Shown: positions 26,337 through 35,666, counted from the stretch's first letter. The stretch: 64,000 bases of DNA from Hoeflea_A sp965228785 (GCA_965228785.1 CBDDIF010000002.1:3658001-3722000), one strand, 5' to 3'. Notes: generated by a model from the letters alone, not told the origin. A program made the numbers and translations.

Positions 26337-28001
26337 TCACGTTCGGCCTGGACTTCGGGAACGGGGGGCCAGCTTTTCCATTAATCCCGAGTGACTCTCG
26401 GGCAGCCTGATTGCAGGCGCCAGGATCAGTGGCTCCTCGTCCAGCGATCTTGCTTTGTCCAGGGATCGCCGCGCCATCTCACCTTCTCCCAGATTTTGCT
26501 GGTTGAGTGACTTGACGATGAAAAATGCCCATTGGCCTGGGTGAAGGTCGATGGCGTGCTCGATCTTTTCCAGTGACAATCGGTCTTTGCCAGCGCAGTA
26601 CAATACGAGTGACGCAACATACAGTATGAGCGGTAGAAGCGGATCGCTGTCGCTCAATTCGATCGCCTGTTCCAGGGCAATAATGGCCTCGTCGAAATCT
26701 CCATTGCCGGCGTGATACAGGCCCAGCACCATCAGTCCCCACGGATAGTTCCGGTTGATCGTCAGACAGCGGTCGATGTCCTTTTTAGCCTCCTCCGGAT
26801 CGACGGATCCCCACAGGCTGAACAGGGCGCGGACGAAGCGTATGTAGTCACTTCTCGGAGTGTATTCGACGGCCCGGTCTATGTTGCGCCCCAACAACTC
26901 GAGTTCTGCCGGCTCCAATTCCTGGTGTTTTGCAGCCCTGAGGAACAAAACGACTTCTACATGCATGGCAAGAGACATCGCATCCTCAGGACTGAGCACA
27001 ATCGCCCGCTCCAACAGAATCCGAGCCCGCTCGTGGCTGGAAACGGTTCCATCGTGAACCAGTTGGGCAGCCCTCGTCCGCAATTCCGAAACGCTGAGTT
27101 CGTCGTCCGACAACGCCGCAAGCCGGCTGCCGTCGAACGCGTTTATCTGAATGCGAAGATCGGCATTGGCACGCTCGAACAGATCGTCGCTGAACCGGAA
27201 CGGGTCCTGTGCATCTGCCTCATATTGCCTGGACCAGGCCACAACACCGGAATCGCCCATCAAAAGGCTGAGATTAAGCCGCCCCTTGCTCTGCGCCATT
27301 CGCAACCGACCTTGTAATCGGTATAGGCAATTGACCGTTTCACCGCCCTGGCCGTCGACGACCCGCACTCCCGTTCGTCGACTCAGAGATCCGAGCAACT
27401 GATGCCTCAAATCGGAAACGATTGATCTGGTTTCGGAGTTTTCCGGCGCGTATTCGAACTCCTCCACCGATATGCTGGGCAATTCGCCCGACACGTCCTT
27501 CGCCCTTTCGCGCGGCCTCCACAAATAAGCGTCCACGGGAAAGGGGATACCCTTCAGCCGAAAGGATCCAGCGTCGTCGAACAGCTCGGAAAACTCCCCT
27601 GGCAATTGTCTGAGGAGGTCGACGGACACCAGAAATCCGCCCGGCGGCGCTTCGGTCTGCAGCCGCTGTGTCAGGTTGACGCCGGCGCCATAGAAATCAC
27701 TTTCGTCCTCAACAATCTCACCGATGTGTGCCGCGGTCCGCAGCTTGATATCCGCATGTCCGGCGAGGCTCTGTTGAAACCCGATCGTGCATTTGACGAG
27801 TTGGTGGACTGTCGGAAACGCGATGATCCAGCCGTCCCCCATGCGCTTCATGATCTCACCACCGGCCTTGATTACAGCCGGTTCCAGATAGACGTCTCGC
27901 AATTCGCGGATGAGCCCCAGAGTCTTGGCCTCGTTCTCCGCCATCATGCGGGTGTAATCCACCATGTCGGCGGCGAGGATGGCGCTCAGCCGGCGTTGCA
28001 T
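26337..28001 (-). CDS. Class III adenylate/guanylate cyclase with TPR-like tail
   Basis: 554 residues. The N-terminal cyclase domain keeps the metal Asp12 and Asp56 (MKRMGDG), purine-selecting Lys52 (suggesting ATP), and the Asn109/Arg113 pair (GAGVNLTQRLQ), so it looks active. The middle resembles the TolB-like/adenylate-cyclase-associated region, and ~380-530 is made of TPR-like helices (NYPWGLMVLGLYHAGNGDFD). This architecture is common in Rhizobiales. ATG 28001 follows AAGGAGA. It is last in a co-directional cluster with an M20 peptidase and a membrane cyclic-nucleotide-binding protein, so a local cAMP circuit is possible. Confidence 0.9.
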   Translation of the reverse strand: MQRRLSAILAADMVDYTRMMAENEAKTLGLIRELRDVYLEPAVIKAGGEIMKRMGDGWIIAFPTVHQLVKCTIGFQQSLAGHADIKLRTAAHIGEIVEDESDFYGAGVNLTQRLQTEAPPGGFLVSVDLLRQLPGEFSELFDDAGSFRLKGIPFPVDAYLWRPRERAKDVSGELPSISVEEFEYAPENSETRSIVSDLRHQLLGSLSRRTGVRVVDGQGGETVNCLYRLQGRLRMAQSKGRLNLSLLMGDSGVVAWSRQYEADAQDPFRFSDDLFERANADLRIQINAFDGSRLAALSDDELSVSELRTRAAQLVHDGTVSSHERARILLERAIVLSPEDAMSLAMHVEVVLFLRAAKHQELEPAELELLGRNIDRAVEYTPRSDYIRFVRALFSLWGSVDPEEAKKDIDRCLTINRNYPWGLMVLGLYHAGNGDFDEAIIALEQAIELSDSDPLLPLILYVASLVLYCAGKDRLSLEKIEHAIDLHPGQWAFFIVKSLNQQNLGEGEMARRSLDKARSLDEEPLILAPAIRLPESHSGLMEKLAPRSRSPGRT

Positions 28002-28112
28002 GCGCACAGTCTCCTTCGGATCAGGACGCACAGAAGAACGATGCGCCGCCTCGCCTGTCAAGGTGTCGACCTGGACGTCTTGTCGATGGGGTCGCCGGAT
28101 CGGGGTCCCCCT

Positions 28113-29480
28113 CTAAGCTGCGAGCTTCTCCAGAAGTCGGCAATAGGCCTTCTGGCCGCGGCGGAAATTGACCAGGCGGAAGAACTCGTTGGGGGCGTGC
28201 AGGTTTTCATCGCCGATGCTGAAGCCGAACATGATCGTGTGGGCGCCCAGTTCGTTTAGAAACACCGAGGTGACCGGGATCGATCCGCCGACCCGGGTGA
28301 TGTAGGGCTCGGCGCCGTAGATCTCGGTCAGAACTTCGCCGGCGACGCGGCTGGCATTGTGATTGCGCGGCATCTGGTAGGGATCGGCGCTTCCTTGCAA
28401 CCGTTCGACACTGACCCGCACACCCCGTGGCAGATGGTGTTCGACGTGCTGTGAAATCAGCTCAAAAATCCGGTCCGGCTTCTGGTTGGCGACCAGTCGG
28501 CAGGTGACTTTGGCACTGGCCTTCGCCGGCAGCACGGTCTTGGAGCCACCGCCCTGGTAGCCACCCGTCAACCCGTTGATATCCAGCGTCGGCCGCGCCC
28601 ACAGCCGCTCACGGGTCGTGTAGCCTGGCTCGCCAAAGACCTCCGGAATACCCAACTCGCTGACATAGGCGGCTTCGTCCCAGGGCACCCGGGCGATATC
28701 GGCGCGATCCTCCTCGGTCAGATCGAGCACGTCGTCATAGAACCCGTCGACTGTGATGCGCCCTTCCGTATCCTTGAGCGACGCCAGCACTTGGCTGAGT
28801 GCCTGCAGCGGATTGGCGATACCGCCGCCATGCAGGCCGGAATGCTGGTCGCCTTGGGCACCGGTGACGGTGATCTCGAGACCCACAAGGCCCTTCAGCC
28901 CGGTGACGAGGTTGGATTCGTCGGCGGTCCATTGAAGCCCGTCGGCCGAGAAAATCATGTCGCAGGCCAGAAGATCGCGGTGCTGCGCCACGAATTCCGG
29001 CAATTGCGGCGAGCCGATTTCTTCCTGACCTTCGAAAATGAACTTGACGTTGACCGGAACGCCCGACCCGCCACGCAGCATCGCCTCGAAGGACAGGATC
29101 GGGATAAGCATACCGCCCTTGTCATCCGATGCGCCGCGGCCAAAAACGCAACCATTTCGGATTTCCGGCTCGAAGGCCGGGCTGTCCCACAATTCGAAGG
29201 GTTCGCCCGGCTGGACGTCGAAATGACCGTAGATCAGCACCGTCGGCTTATCGGCGCCGGCGTGGAGCCAGTCGCCATAGACCACCGGATGGCCGCCGGT
29301 TGGCAACACTTCGATGTTCTCCGCACCGGCCGCGTCGAGCCGGGTTGCGACCCATTGCGCGGCGCGCTCCACATCGGCCGCGTAGGACGCATCCGCCGAC
29401 ACGGAGGGGATGCGGACGAAATCAAGCAGTTCGCTCTCGAACCGCTCCTGATGGGCGTCCAGATAGGCTTGCCAGGTCAT
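28113..29480 (-). CDS. M20-family metallopeptidase (dipeptidase type)
   Basis: 455 residues, the CNDP/DapE-like dipeptidase length. Zinc-site residues are seen: His86 and Asp88 (IYGHFDVQPGEP), Asp119 (GRGASDDKGG), Glu153/Glu154 (FEGQEEIGS) and a late His in SIGDENLHAPNEFF. The dimerisation (lid) domain is present around 215-330. It should hydrolyse small dipeptides or N-acyl amino acids in the cytoplasm. It lies 39 bp downstream of the cyclic-nucleotide-binding protein gene and 111 bp upstream of the cyclase, same strand. Confidence 0.9.
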   Translation of the reverse strand: MTWQAYLDAHQERFESELLDFVRIPSVSADASYAADVERAAQWVATRLDAAGAENIEVLPTGGHPVVYGDWLHAGADKPTVLIYGHFDVQPGEPFELWDSPAFEPEIRNGCVFGRGASDDKGGMLIPILSFEAMLRGGSGVPVNVKFIFEGQEEIGSPQLPEFVAQHRDLLACDMIFSADGLQWTADESNLVTGLKGLVGLEITVTGAQGDQHSGLHGGGIANPLQALSQVLASLKDTEGRITVDGFYDDVLDLTEEDRADIARVPWDEAAYVSELGIPEVFGEPGYTTRERLWARPTLDINGLTGGYQGGGSKTVLPAKASAKVTCRLVANQKPDRIFELISQHVEHHLPRGVRVSVERLQGSADPYQMPRNHNASRVAGEVLTEIYGAEPYITRVGGSIPVTSVFLNELGAHTIMFGFSIGDENLHAPNEFFRLVNFRRGQKAYCRLLEKLAA

Positions 29481-29519
29481 GGTTTCTCCTGAATTCAGCT
29501 TGAAGGCGCGAGGGGCCGG

Positions 29520-30212
29520 TTACGTGCCGGTTCCGGCCAGCGTGCGTTCGTTGGCGATCGCCAGCTTCTGGCGCAGATTGTTCTTGAAGCCGGCCTGCAA
29601 GGCAAGCTTCAGATCTGGCTTGCTTTTCAGGTGCCGCATCAAGGCGTCGCGCTCGAACACCAGCGCGCGAAGATCGGTGGTTGCTGTGGTCGTCGCCGTC
29701 GCCGGGCGTCCCGACAGGATGCCGAGTTCGCCGATGAAGTCACCGGTGCCGCAGGTCGCCACCAGGCTGCCATTGACCGTCACGTCGACATGACCCTCGG
29801 CGATATAGGTCAATCGCATGACCGGTTCGTCCTGATCGGTCAGGATCGTGCCGGCAGGAATGGTCTTCCAGCTGCCGACATCGATGAACTGCCGCGACAG
29901 GCTGGGCGGCACGAGCACAAGGGCGTTCTGGCAGAACAGGAATTCGTCGTCGGTGAAGCGAGCTTTGCGGCTGCGCCACAACAGCAGGCAGAACTGGCTC
30001 AGATTGGCCAGTACGAACAAGGCTTCCCAGAATGTGCCGACCGGATCGCGCAGCACGAAGCCGCTGTAGACGATACCCGCAACACCCGACACCAACGCGA
30101 TGATGCGAAGCCAGACGATGGAGTTCATCAACATCGAGAGGACCAAAAGCCCGTAGGACAGGTGACCGGCAATCGCCTCCGGCGCCAATGCGGTTTGCAA
30201 CAGTTCGTACAA
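29520..30212 (-). CDS. Membrane protein with C-terminal cyclic-nucleotide-binding domain
   Basis: 230 residues. About three membrane helices (~15-85) precede a CRP-like cNMP domain (~105-205: AGTILTDQDEPVMRLTYIAE, then GDFIGELGILSGRPATATT). The phosphate-binding cassette has the Gly-Glu-Leu core, but the Arg that normally follows Pro is Ala, so ligand binding may be altered. The arrangement resembles Popeye-domain proteins. It heads the cluster with an M20 peptidase and a cyclase, and is the plausible effector of that cyclase. The exact ligand is uncertain. Confidence 0.78.
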   Translation of the reverse strand: MYELLQTALAPEAIAGHLSYGLLVLSMLMNSIVWLRIIALVSGVAGIVYSGFVLRDPVGTFWEALFVLANLSQFCLLLWRSRKARFTDDEFLFCQNALVLVPPSLSRQFIDVGSWKTIPAGTILTDQDEPVMRLTYIAEGHVDVTVNGSLVATCGTGDFIGELGILSGRPATATTTATTDLRALVFERDALMRHLKSKPDLKLALQAGFKNNLRQKLAIANERTLAGTGT

Positions 30213-30534
30213 GGGGACCCTTCTCCGTGATCGCAGGCGCGCAAGCCTACCCGGCTACCTGTGGGGGTGCAATCCGACCAAAATCGGGCGATGGACGCAC
30301 CATGTTGACTGGCGATCCACTCAGCTTTTGTGTCCGTCGTTACCCAATTCTAAGCGAATTGGGCAAATAAGCCACCGTCGCGCATTCAGTATTACAAAAT
30401 ATGTAGCCAACTTATTAAATTGGAGAGACCCCTCTTTGCTTGGGATTTATTGAAATGAAGAGACATCCTTTGTCTTGCCTCACCGGCAGATTTGTCCGAT
30501 ACTGAAACAAACCGTGAAGCAAGGGGCGAAAACC
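30213..30534. other. Divergent intergenic region with a palindrome
   Basis: The gap contains a perfect palindrome, CCCAATTC-N5-GAATTGGG (30343-30363), about 170 bp upstream of the peptidoglycan-binding protein. An AT-rich stretch follows (~30375-30475) that probably holds its promoter. There is no reading frame of note. The palindrome lacks a T-run and looks like an operator rather than a terminator. Confidence 0.5.
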
Positions 30535-32094
30535 ATGTTGAAACGGGCTTTTCTGGTCGGACTTTCCGGCCTGGTACTTTCATTTTTCTCATTTGAACCG
30601 ATCGCTGACATGAATCTTCCGTCGATCGCACAGGTTCCGGTGGCGCAAGCGCAGGCGGTCTGTTTCGGCATCCGGGGTATTGGCGGTTGTGTGGTGCAGC
30701 CTCGCCGAACTTATCGGACAAAGCGGCGCACCTACAACAACAGGCGTACGACCACCCGATCGAAGCGTTCATCGATTGTTCGCGACGACGCCAACATCCA
30801 GCGTGCGCTCAATGCGTTCGGATTCAATGCCGGCAGTCCCGATGGGCTTTTCGGTCGCAAGACCAAAGCTGCCATCAGCCGTTATCAGGGGTCGATCGGC
30901 GCCAAACAGACCGGCACGCTGACAACCCAGCAGCGGGCAACATTGCTCACCCAGTATGCCAGGCTTATCTCCGGACCACCGAACGACAATTCGGACACCA
31001 CTGCCGATAACAAGCGCGCGCCGGGGATCGTCGCGCCGTCGCAAACCGCCTCCTTCCTGAAGAGCCTGCGTGATCAGGCTCCGCCGGACACCAGGAGCGA
31101 CAGCGGACCGATCACCATTGCGGCGCTGTGTGACAATGACACCAGCCGTGAAAACACCGGCGGTACCGAGATCAATCTTGCCGGCAGCGATGCAAACAGC
31201 CTGTTTGTCGAACAATTCTGCACGGCGCGTTCCTACGTGCTGAGGGAGTTGCAGGAGAGCCTGCAGTCAACATCGGATTCGGAGGCTGCGGGGATTTGGC
31301 AGCAGTGCAGCGATCACGCCGTTGCCAGAGAATCTGACTTGGCGGTTTTGGCTGGCAGCAGCGCGACTGGCTTCATTCAGGAGCTCAGCCCTTCGATCCT
31401 GCCGAACACCAACGACCGGGAAGCATTGCTGGACAGTTCGGAACTCTGCCTCGGATTGTCGCATGCATTCGACAACGCCCAGGCGGCGCTTCTTTATGCA
31501 TCCTACATGGTCGTTCTGGGTGACGAAGCCTATGGCGAGTTGATCGGCGAGCAATTCGGCCTCGGCCTCGGCACCGACCAGGACAAATCCCGTGCGGCCG
31601 AGTGGCTGAACTGGACCGCTGACGAATTGGATCAGGGTGCGGTCCCGTTCGTGCAGGTGGACGATTACGACCCTTCGCCGCTCTTGCGGGCCATGGCCAG
31701 CTATTCCGATTCGCTCGGCAGCGATCCGACATCCCTGGTCGCCGATGGCTCAAACCGCCAGCGGTCGACCGGGCTGCTGTTGCCGGGCCTTCAAAGAGAC
31801 AGCAAGGATGGCGAGCGGGCACGGGATTCCTTCGTGATGCGGAAGTCCATGGCGCCGCTTGAAATCGTGCTCGACATGACGCCCGAAGAGATGCGCCAGC
31901 ACTGCGCCGATCCCGATAGCCAGGGCAATTCCATCCTGGCGCTGAAGATCTGTCGTGCCGTTGTCTATGCGGCAGGCGACAGCGACTTGATGAACGTTTA
32001 CGACCAGCGTCTACAAGCTTCTGCAGACTGGCCGACATCGCGGGCGCAGTTGAACCTCAGAGACTCCGGCACAGACTTTGCCGCGAACCGATAG
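30535..32094 (+). CDS. Secreted peptidoglycan-binding-domain protein, otherwise unknown
   Basis: 519 residues. Signal peptide from MLKRAFLVGLSGLVLSFFSF, cleaved near AQA. A PG_binding_1 domain lies at ~84-140 (IQRALNAFGFNAGSPDGLFG, AAISRYQ). The rest has scattered Cys pairs (ALCDNDT, EQFCTARS, QQCSDH, ELCLGL, QHCAD, KICRAV) that probably form periplasmic disulfides, but no enzyme motif was recognised. ATG 30535 follows AAGGGG. A Lys/Arg/Tyr-rich linker (~45-75) after the signal may bind wall or nucleic acid. Nearby are an orphan TAXI protein and a trypsin-like protease, possibly the same envelope function. Confidence 0.75.
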   Translation: MLKRAFLVGLSGLVLSFFSFEPIADMNLPSIAQVPVAQAQAVCFGIRGIGGCVVQPRRTYRTKRRTYNNRRTTTRSKRSSIVRDDANIQRALNAFGFNAGSPDGLFGRKTKAAISRYQGSIGAKQTGTLTTQQRATLLTQYARLISGPPNDNSDTTADNKRAPGIVAPSQTASFLKSLRDQAPPDTRSDSGPITIAALCDNDTSRENTGGTEINLAGSDANSLFVEQFCTARSYVLRELQESLQSTSDSEAAGIWQQCSDHAVARESDLAVLAGSSATGFIQELSPSILPNTNDREALLDSSELCLGLSHAFDNAQAALLYASYMVVLGDEAYGELIGEQFGLGLGTDQDKSRAAEWLNWTADELDQGAVPFVQVDDYDPSPLLRAMASYSDSLGSDPTSLVADGSNRQRSTGLLLPGLQRDSKDGERARDSFVMRKSMAPLEIVLDMTPEEMRQHCADPDSQGNSILALKICRAVVYAAGDSDLMNVYDQRLQASADWPTSRAQLNLRDSGTDFAANR

Positions 32095-32135
32095 AAACTT
32101 GTTTAGGGGGTTCCGAATGTTCGTACCCTTGATTT

Positions 32136-33116
32136 CTACTGCTGCAGCAGTTGTTGCATGCCGCCAAAACGAGTCCAGCCGGGCACCTCGGTTGTGAGAT
32201 TGACCTCCCGCCACTTCGGATGAAAGCTTTCGTCCGATTGCAACACAGGCAGGCCGTCGAGCAGATTGGAACAGAACTCGGTCATGGCCTGATAGCGGGC
32301 CGAACCGTCGCGCCAGTTGAACACGGCCAGAACCGCGCCAACCGCGATGGTTGATACGGTGGCACCGGGATCGACAACGGCCGGATAATCGTCCGAAGAA
32401 AAGCGCGAATCGAAATAGGCGCCCTGGATGCTCTTGGGCAACTGAATCGGCAGCAGTGCCAGACCGTCCTCAGGTTTGATGCTCTGGATGATCGACCCTG
32501 GTTTACCAACCACGAAGACGGCTGCCTTCAAGTTGCCGGCCTTGACCTGGTTGATCGCTTCCTGGTTGGAGACGTTGAGTGGCTCGACGGTGACCCCCAA
32601 CGCCTTGAACAGGGTCAAAGCGGTCATTTCCGTCCCGCTGCCGGAACCGCCAACGCTGACCAATTCGCCCTCGAGCTCCTTGATGTTCGAAACGCCCTTC
32701 TGGACAACGATATGGATCTCTTCGTTGTAGAGTTTGCCGATGTAGCGGATCGAGTTCTCCAGATTGGGAATCGTCTGATTGTCGCGATAGAAATCCAGTA
32801 CATCGCTCTGCACGATGGCGATATCGATGCCATTGACGTAGAGCAGATCCTTGATGTTCTGCTGAGAACCCTTACCGAGGATGGGCAAGACGCGAATATT
32901 GTCACTGTTGAGCACGATCGACATCTGGTGGGCGAATCGGGCGTAAGTTCCAGTGACGCTGCCGGAAATCACCCCGATGATTTCCTGATTGTCTTGCTGC
33001 GCCTCCGCACGATTGGGTGTTCCAATCCACACGCCTGCGGCTATAATGATCACAAGACTTGAAAACAAAACCCGGGTGAGGGCATGTCGTGGCGAGAATA
33101 TCGTCAGGCTCAGCAT
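32136..33116 (-). CDS. Orphan TAXI-family TRAP-type solute-binding protein
   Basis: 326 residues with a signal/anchor (FSSLVIIIAAGVWIG). The TAXI fold is seen in IGVISGSVTGTYARFAHQM (glycine-rich first loop), GIDIAIVQSDVLDFYRD and SVGGSGSGTEMTALTLFKAL. No TRAP permease lies beside it; the nearest neighbours are a protease and a PG-binding protein. It may work as a sensory binding protein rather than for uptake. ATG 33116 has AGGGG upstream in the minus-strand sense and faces the protease start head-to-head, with the start codons touching. Confidence 0.85.
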   Translation of the reverse strand: MLSLTIFSPRHALTRVLFSSLVIIIAAGVWIGTPNRAEAQQDNQEIIGVISGSVTGTYARFAHQMSIVLNSDNIRVLPILGKGSQQNIKDLLYVNGIDIAIVQSDVLDFYRDNQTIPNLENSIRYIGKLYNEEIHIVVQKGVSNIKELEGELVSVGGSGSGTEMTALTLFKALGVTVEPLNVSNQEAINQVKAGNLKAAVFVVGKPGSIIQSIKPEDGLALLPIQLPKSIQGAYFDSRFSSDDYPAVVDPGATVSTIAVGAVLAVFNWRDGSARYQAMTEFCSNLLDGLPVLQSDESFHPKWREVNLTTEVPGWTRFGGMQQLLQQ

Positions 33117-33117
33117 G

Positions 33118-34521
33118 ATGGGAACCCCTGTAAGAGACCGTATCGGTTATGTTTTTGACAGCATTCGGGTTTGCCGGTTGCTGATGGTTACTATAGCAGC
33201 ATTGTTGCTGACGCTCCAATCCTACGACATCGGCAATACAGCCGAGAGACGAAACGTAAAACTCGTCGTTTCGGAAGCTTCTCAACTGCATCAGCAGGCT
33301 GAAAGCCTGCCGGCTGGGCAGCGAGGCGAGGTGCATTTCCGCATCACTCTGATTTTGGACGAGATTCTGGCTGACCATCCGCGCAGTCTGGAGGCAGCCA
33401 TGCTGAAAACAGGCAGGCTCAATCGCAAGAAAGTGGACGTGGCATCGATCCGGCAAAGCGCTGCGAGCTGGGAGACGGCCAACCCCGCGCTTGCCCGGTC
33501 GCTGCGCGAGGGTGACGGCCAGCCAGTCAGACAACAGGCCAAACGCCGGAACACGCCACCCATTGAAGACGATAAGGATCGCGATGACCAGGTCGTCACT
33601 CGCACAGACGACAAGCCCATCGGGCGCAACACCGATAACGGAACCCGAACCGTCAAGTTACCGCCTCGGGTGCGCAACACGCTGAACTTGCCGCGTGTCA
33701 CAAACGACGTGCCGAAGGTGGTGACGCCCCCGATCAAGCGCGGAGGACCGGCACGCAAATCAACTCCACAACAGGTGCTGCGCTCGATGCGCCGTGCCAC
33801 AGTGCTCTTGATGTTTGTGGTTGACGAGAACGGCAAGCTCACGCCGTATCACCTGGGCACCGGTTTTTTTGTCGGGCCGGATGTCATCGTCACCAATTCG
33901 CATGTCGCCGGCGCCCCGGGCAATGCGCCGGGTTTCTGGCTCGCCATCAACGAGCTTATTGGCGTGCGTGAGGCCAAATTGATTTCACGCGCCGATAAAG
34001 AGACCCCCTTGAAGATTGACGCTGCGGCAATGCGTGTCGTCGGCTACCGCAGCGAGCATTTTCTGCGCTTCAATGAGCATTACGAGGTCGACGAGTGGAT
34101 CGCGATCAGCGGCTATCCGGGCAAAGCCACAACCTTCGATATCCGTTACGACAAGCTGAAGCACGCCATCAGCAATCGGCTCAAACCGGACGATCAGTCG
34201 ATTCCGACGGCGGTTACCGGTGAGGGTCGCATCAACAACCATTTCGTTGACAGCGCTTCGCGGGCCACCAACCTGCAATACACGATGACAACGGCCGGCG
34301 GTAACAGTGGGTCACCGGTCGCCAACGCCTGCGCGGAGGTGGTCGGTCTACACTATTCCGGCACAAAGACCTACGTGAAGAAGGACTCGTCATCCGACCA
34401 GTATGTGGTCAACCCGTCGAAGTACAATCAGTCCATCGCTTCGCGCGAAGTGGTGTTCTTCCTGCGTCGCATTGGGTTGCCGGTCGAGACGGTCAACAGC
34501 CCCTGTGAGGTGGGGGGGTAG
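33118..34521 (+). CDS. Exported trypsin-like serine protease
   Basis: 467 residues from ATG 33118 (33115 and 33184 are alternatives). A hydrophobic signal/anchor (RLLMVTIAALLLTL) is followed by a ~160-residue charged, Arg/Asp/Pro-rich linker and a C-terminal trypsin-like domain. The catalytic triad is His262 (TNSHVAG), Asp301 (LKIDAAAMRV) and Ser397 (TTAGGNSGSPV). It keeps GTGFFVGPDVIVTNSHV typical of HtrA/V8-like proteases, but no PDZ domain follows. The likely location is periplasmic. Its convergent neighbour is a TetR gene. Processing of secreted adhesin-like proteins encoded downstream is a speculative role. Confidence 0.85.
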   Translation: MGTPVRDRIGYVFDSIRVCRLLMVTIAALLLTLQSYDIGNTAERRNVKLVVSEASQLHQQAESLPAGQRGEVHFRITLILDEILADHPRSLEAAMLKTGRLNRKKVDVASIRQSAASWETANPALARSLREGDGQPVRQQAKRRNTPPIEDDKDRDDQVVTRTDDKPIGRNTDNGTRTVKLPPRVRNTLNLPRVTNDVPKVVTPPIKRGGPARKSTPQQVLRSMRRATVLLMFVVDENGKLTPYHLGTGFFVGPDVIVTNSHVAGAPGNAPGFWLAINELIGVREAKLISRADKETPLKIDAAAMRVVGYRSEHFLRFNEHYEVDEWIAISGYPGKATTFDIRYDKLKHAISNRLKPDDQSIPTAVTGEGRINNHFVDSASRATNLQYTMTTAGGNSGSPVANACAEVVGLHYSGTKTYVKKDSSSDQYVVNPSKYNQSIASREVVFFLRRIGLPVETVNSPCEVGG

Positions 34522-34542
34522 GCATTTCGCAGCGGCAATCAA

Positions 34543-34562
34543 AGACTGACCTTGTTCAGTCT
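34543..34562. terminator. Hairpin between convergent protease and TetR genes
   Basis: A 7-bp perfect stem, AGACTGA/TCAGTCT, with a 6-nt loop lies in the 69-bp convergent gap. In the minus-strand sense it is followed by TTTGATTG, a weak U-tract, so it may end the TetR transcript. There is no T-run on the plus strand. Confidence 0.45.
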
Positions 34563-34590
34563 CGACAAGGCTAGTCGCAGCGACTTCTGC

Positions 34591-35238
34591 TCATGAACCC
34601 CGTGACCACGGCGTTCCGGATGAATTTGCAGGCGCGCCGTCGACGTATGAGGCGATCAGGCGGTCGACGGCACTTCGGGCGATGCGATTGTGGTCCGGGG
34701 AAAAGCCGAGAGTCGCAACGTAACTCCAGTGGGCATGCATCATGGAGACAATCAGGAACGACAGCTCCTGTTGGGCGACGTGATCCATTGACGGATGCGC
34801 GACTGACAATTCATGAATGATCACCTGGCCCAGAAGCTTGTACTTGTCACACAAACGGTCCTTGAGCGGCTGTGAGCCCACCGCGTAGGCAAACAGGGCG
34901 TCATAGGTCTCGAGATTGTCGGGCATGGGGTGGTCGACGGCCAGACCGAACAGAAAATCCAAAAAGAACTCGAGGCGTTCGACCTCGGCGACCTTGACGA
35001 TTCCACCGACCATGGCGTCCTGGTAGACCTTTTGAAGGTGGCCGCACAAATCCACCATCAGGGTATCGAGGTCCGAGTAATAGTAACGGGTCAATTGGCG
35101 AGACAGCCCCGCTTCCTTCGCGACAGCTTCAAAAGAAAGCGCCTGGAGACCCCGTTCCCGCAGCACCGCCGTAGCCGCATCCAGGATCTGAGTTTTCTTG
35201 CTTTGGCTCAGATTGTCGTCATTCGGACCGGAACTCAT
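34591..35238 (-). CDS. TetR-family transcriptional regulator
   Basis: 215 residues. The N-terminal HTH (ILDAATAVLRERGLQALSFE, then AGLSRQLTRYYYSDLDTLM) is classical TetR; the helical ligand domain was not recognised. ATG 35238 with GAGG upstream is preferred to the much longer open frame. It is divergent from the giant RTX gene across a 428-bp AT-rich gap that contains two matching palindromes (TTTTCA-N3-TGAAA), which are the best candidates for its operators. Repression of itself and the RTX gene is inferred. Confidence 0.88.
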   Translation of the reverse strand: MSSGPNDDNLSQSKKTQILDAATAVLRERGLQALSFEAVAKEAGLSRQLTRYYYSDLDTLMVDLCGHLQKVYQDAMVGGIVKVAEVERLEFFLDFLFGLAVDHPMPDNLETYDALFAYAVGSQPLKDRLCDKYKLLGQVIIHELSVAHPSMDHVAQQELSFLIVSMMHAHWSYVATLGFSPDHNRIARSAVDRLIASYVDGAPANSSGTPWSRGS

Positions 35239-35301
35239 TGATCGCCTCGCCACACTGTCATTGACGCAAGAATGTGGTTCGACAATCTCAGATGAAAACA
35301 G

Positions 35302-35320
35302 CCTTTTCAATTTGAAAGGG
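35302..35320. promoter_or_regulatory. Candidate TetR operator 1
   Basis: A 19-bp palindrome with 9-bp arms, one T-G mismatch and a single central T, containing TTTTCA-ATT-TGAAAG. It lies 64 bp upstream of the TetR start codon. The same design recurs at 35400-35414. Confidence 0.55.
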
Positions 35321-35399
35321 CCATTCTTGGCATTTTTTTCTAATGCGTACTCCACACTATTGTAATATTAGCGCTTTTTGTTTGCGGATTTATTTATAT

Positions 35400-35414
35400 T
35401 TTTCAAAATGAAAA
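35400..35414. promoter_or_regulatory. Candidate TetR operator 2
   Basis: TTTTCA-AAA-TGAAAA, the same spacing as operator 1 and 96 bp away centre to centre. ATGAAAACAGC is also repeated next to both sites (from 35291 and 35408). It lies in the AT-rich part, ~250 bp upstream of the RTX gene start. Confidence 0.5.
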
Positions 35415-35666
35415 CAGCGCAACCGATTGATCTACCCTCTTGATTTTAATACCATTTTGGCAACCGAAACGTCGCAAGCGTCTGACCTGAACAGTTTCTT
35501 TGAGGGCAAGGAAAACCAAGGGCGTTCGTTCGGCTCGGCTCCGATCCGATTGTGATCTTCTGCCGCAGATCGGGGCGAAGCCCAGATCCTGGTCTCGCTT
35601 GCGTCATCGGCTTGATGGGTCAGTTGACCGATCCGAATTGAGAGTTTGACCAAGGGGGACAATTCA

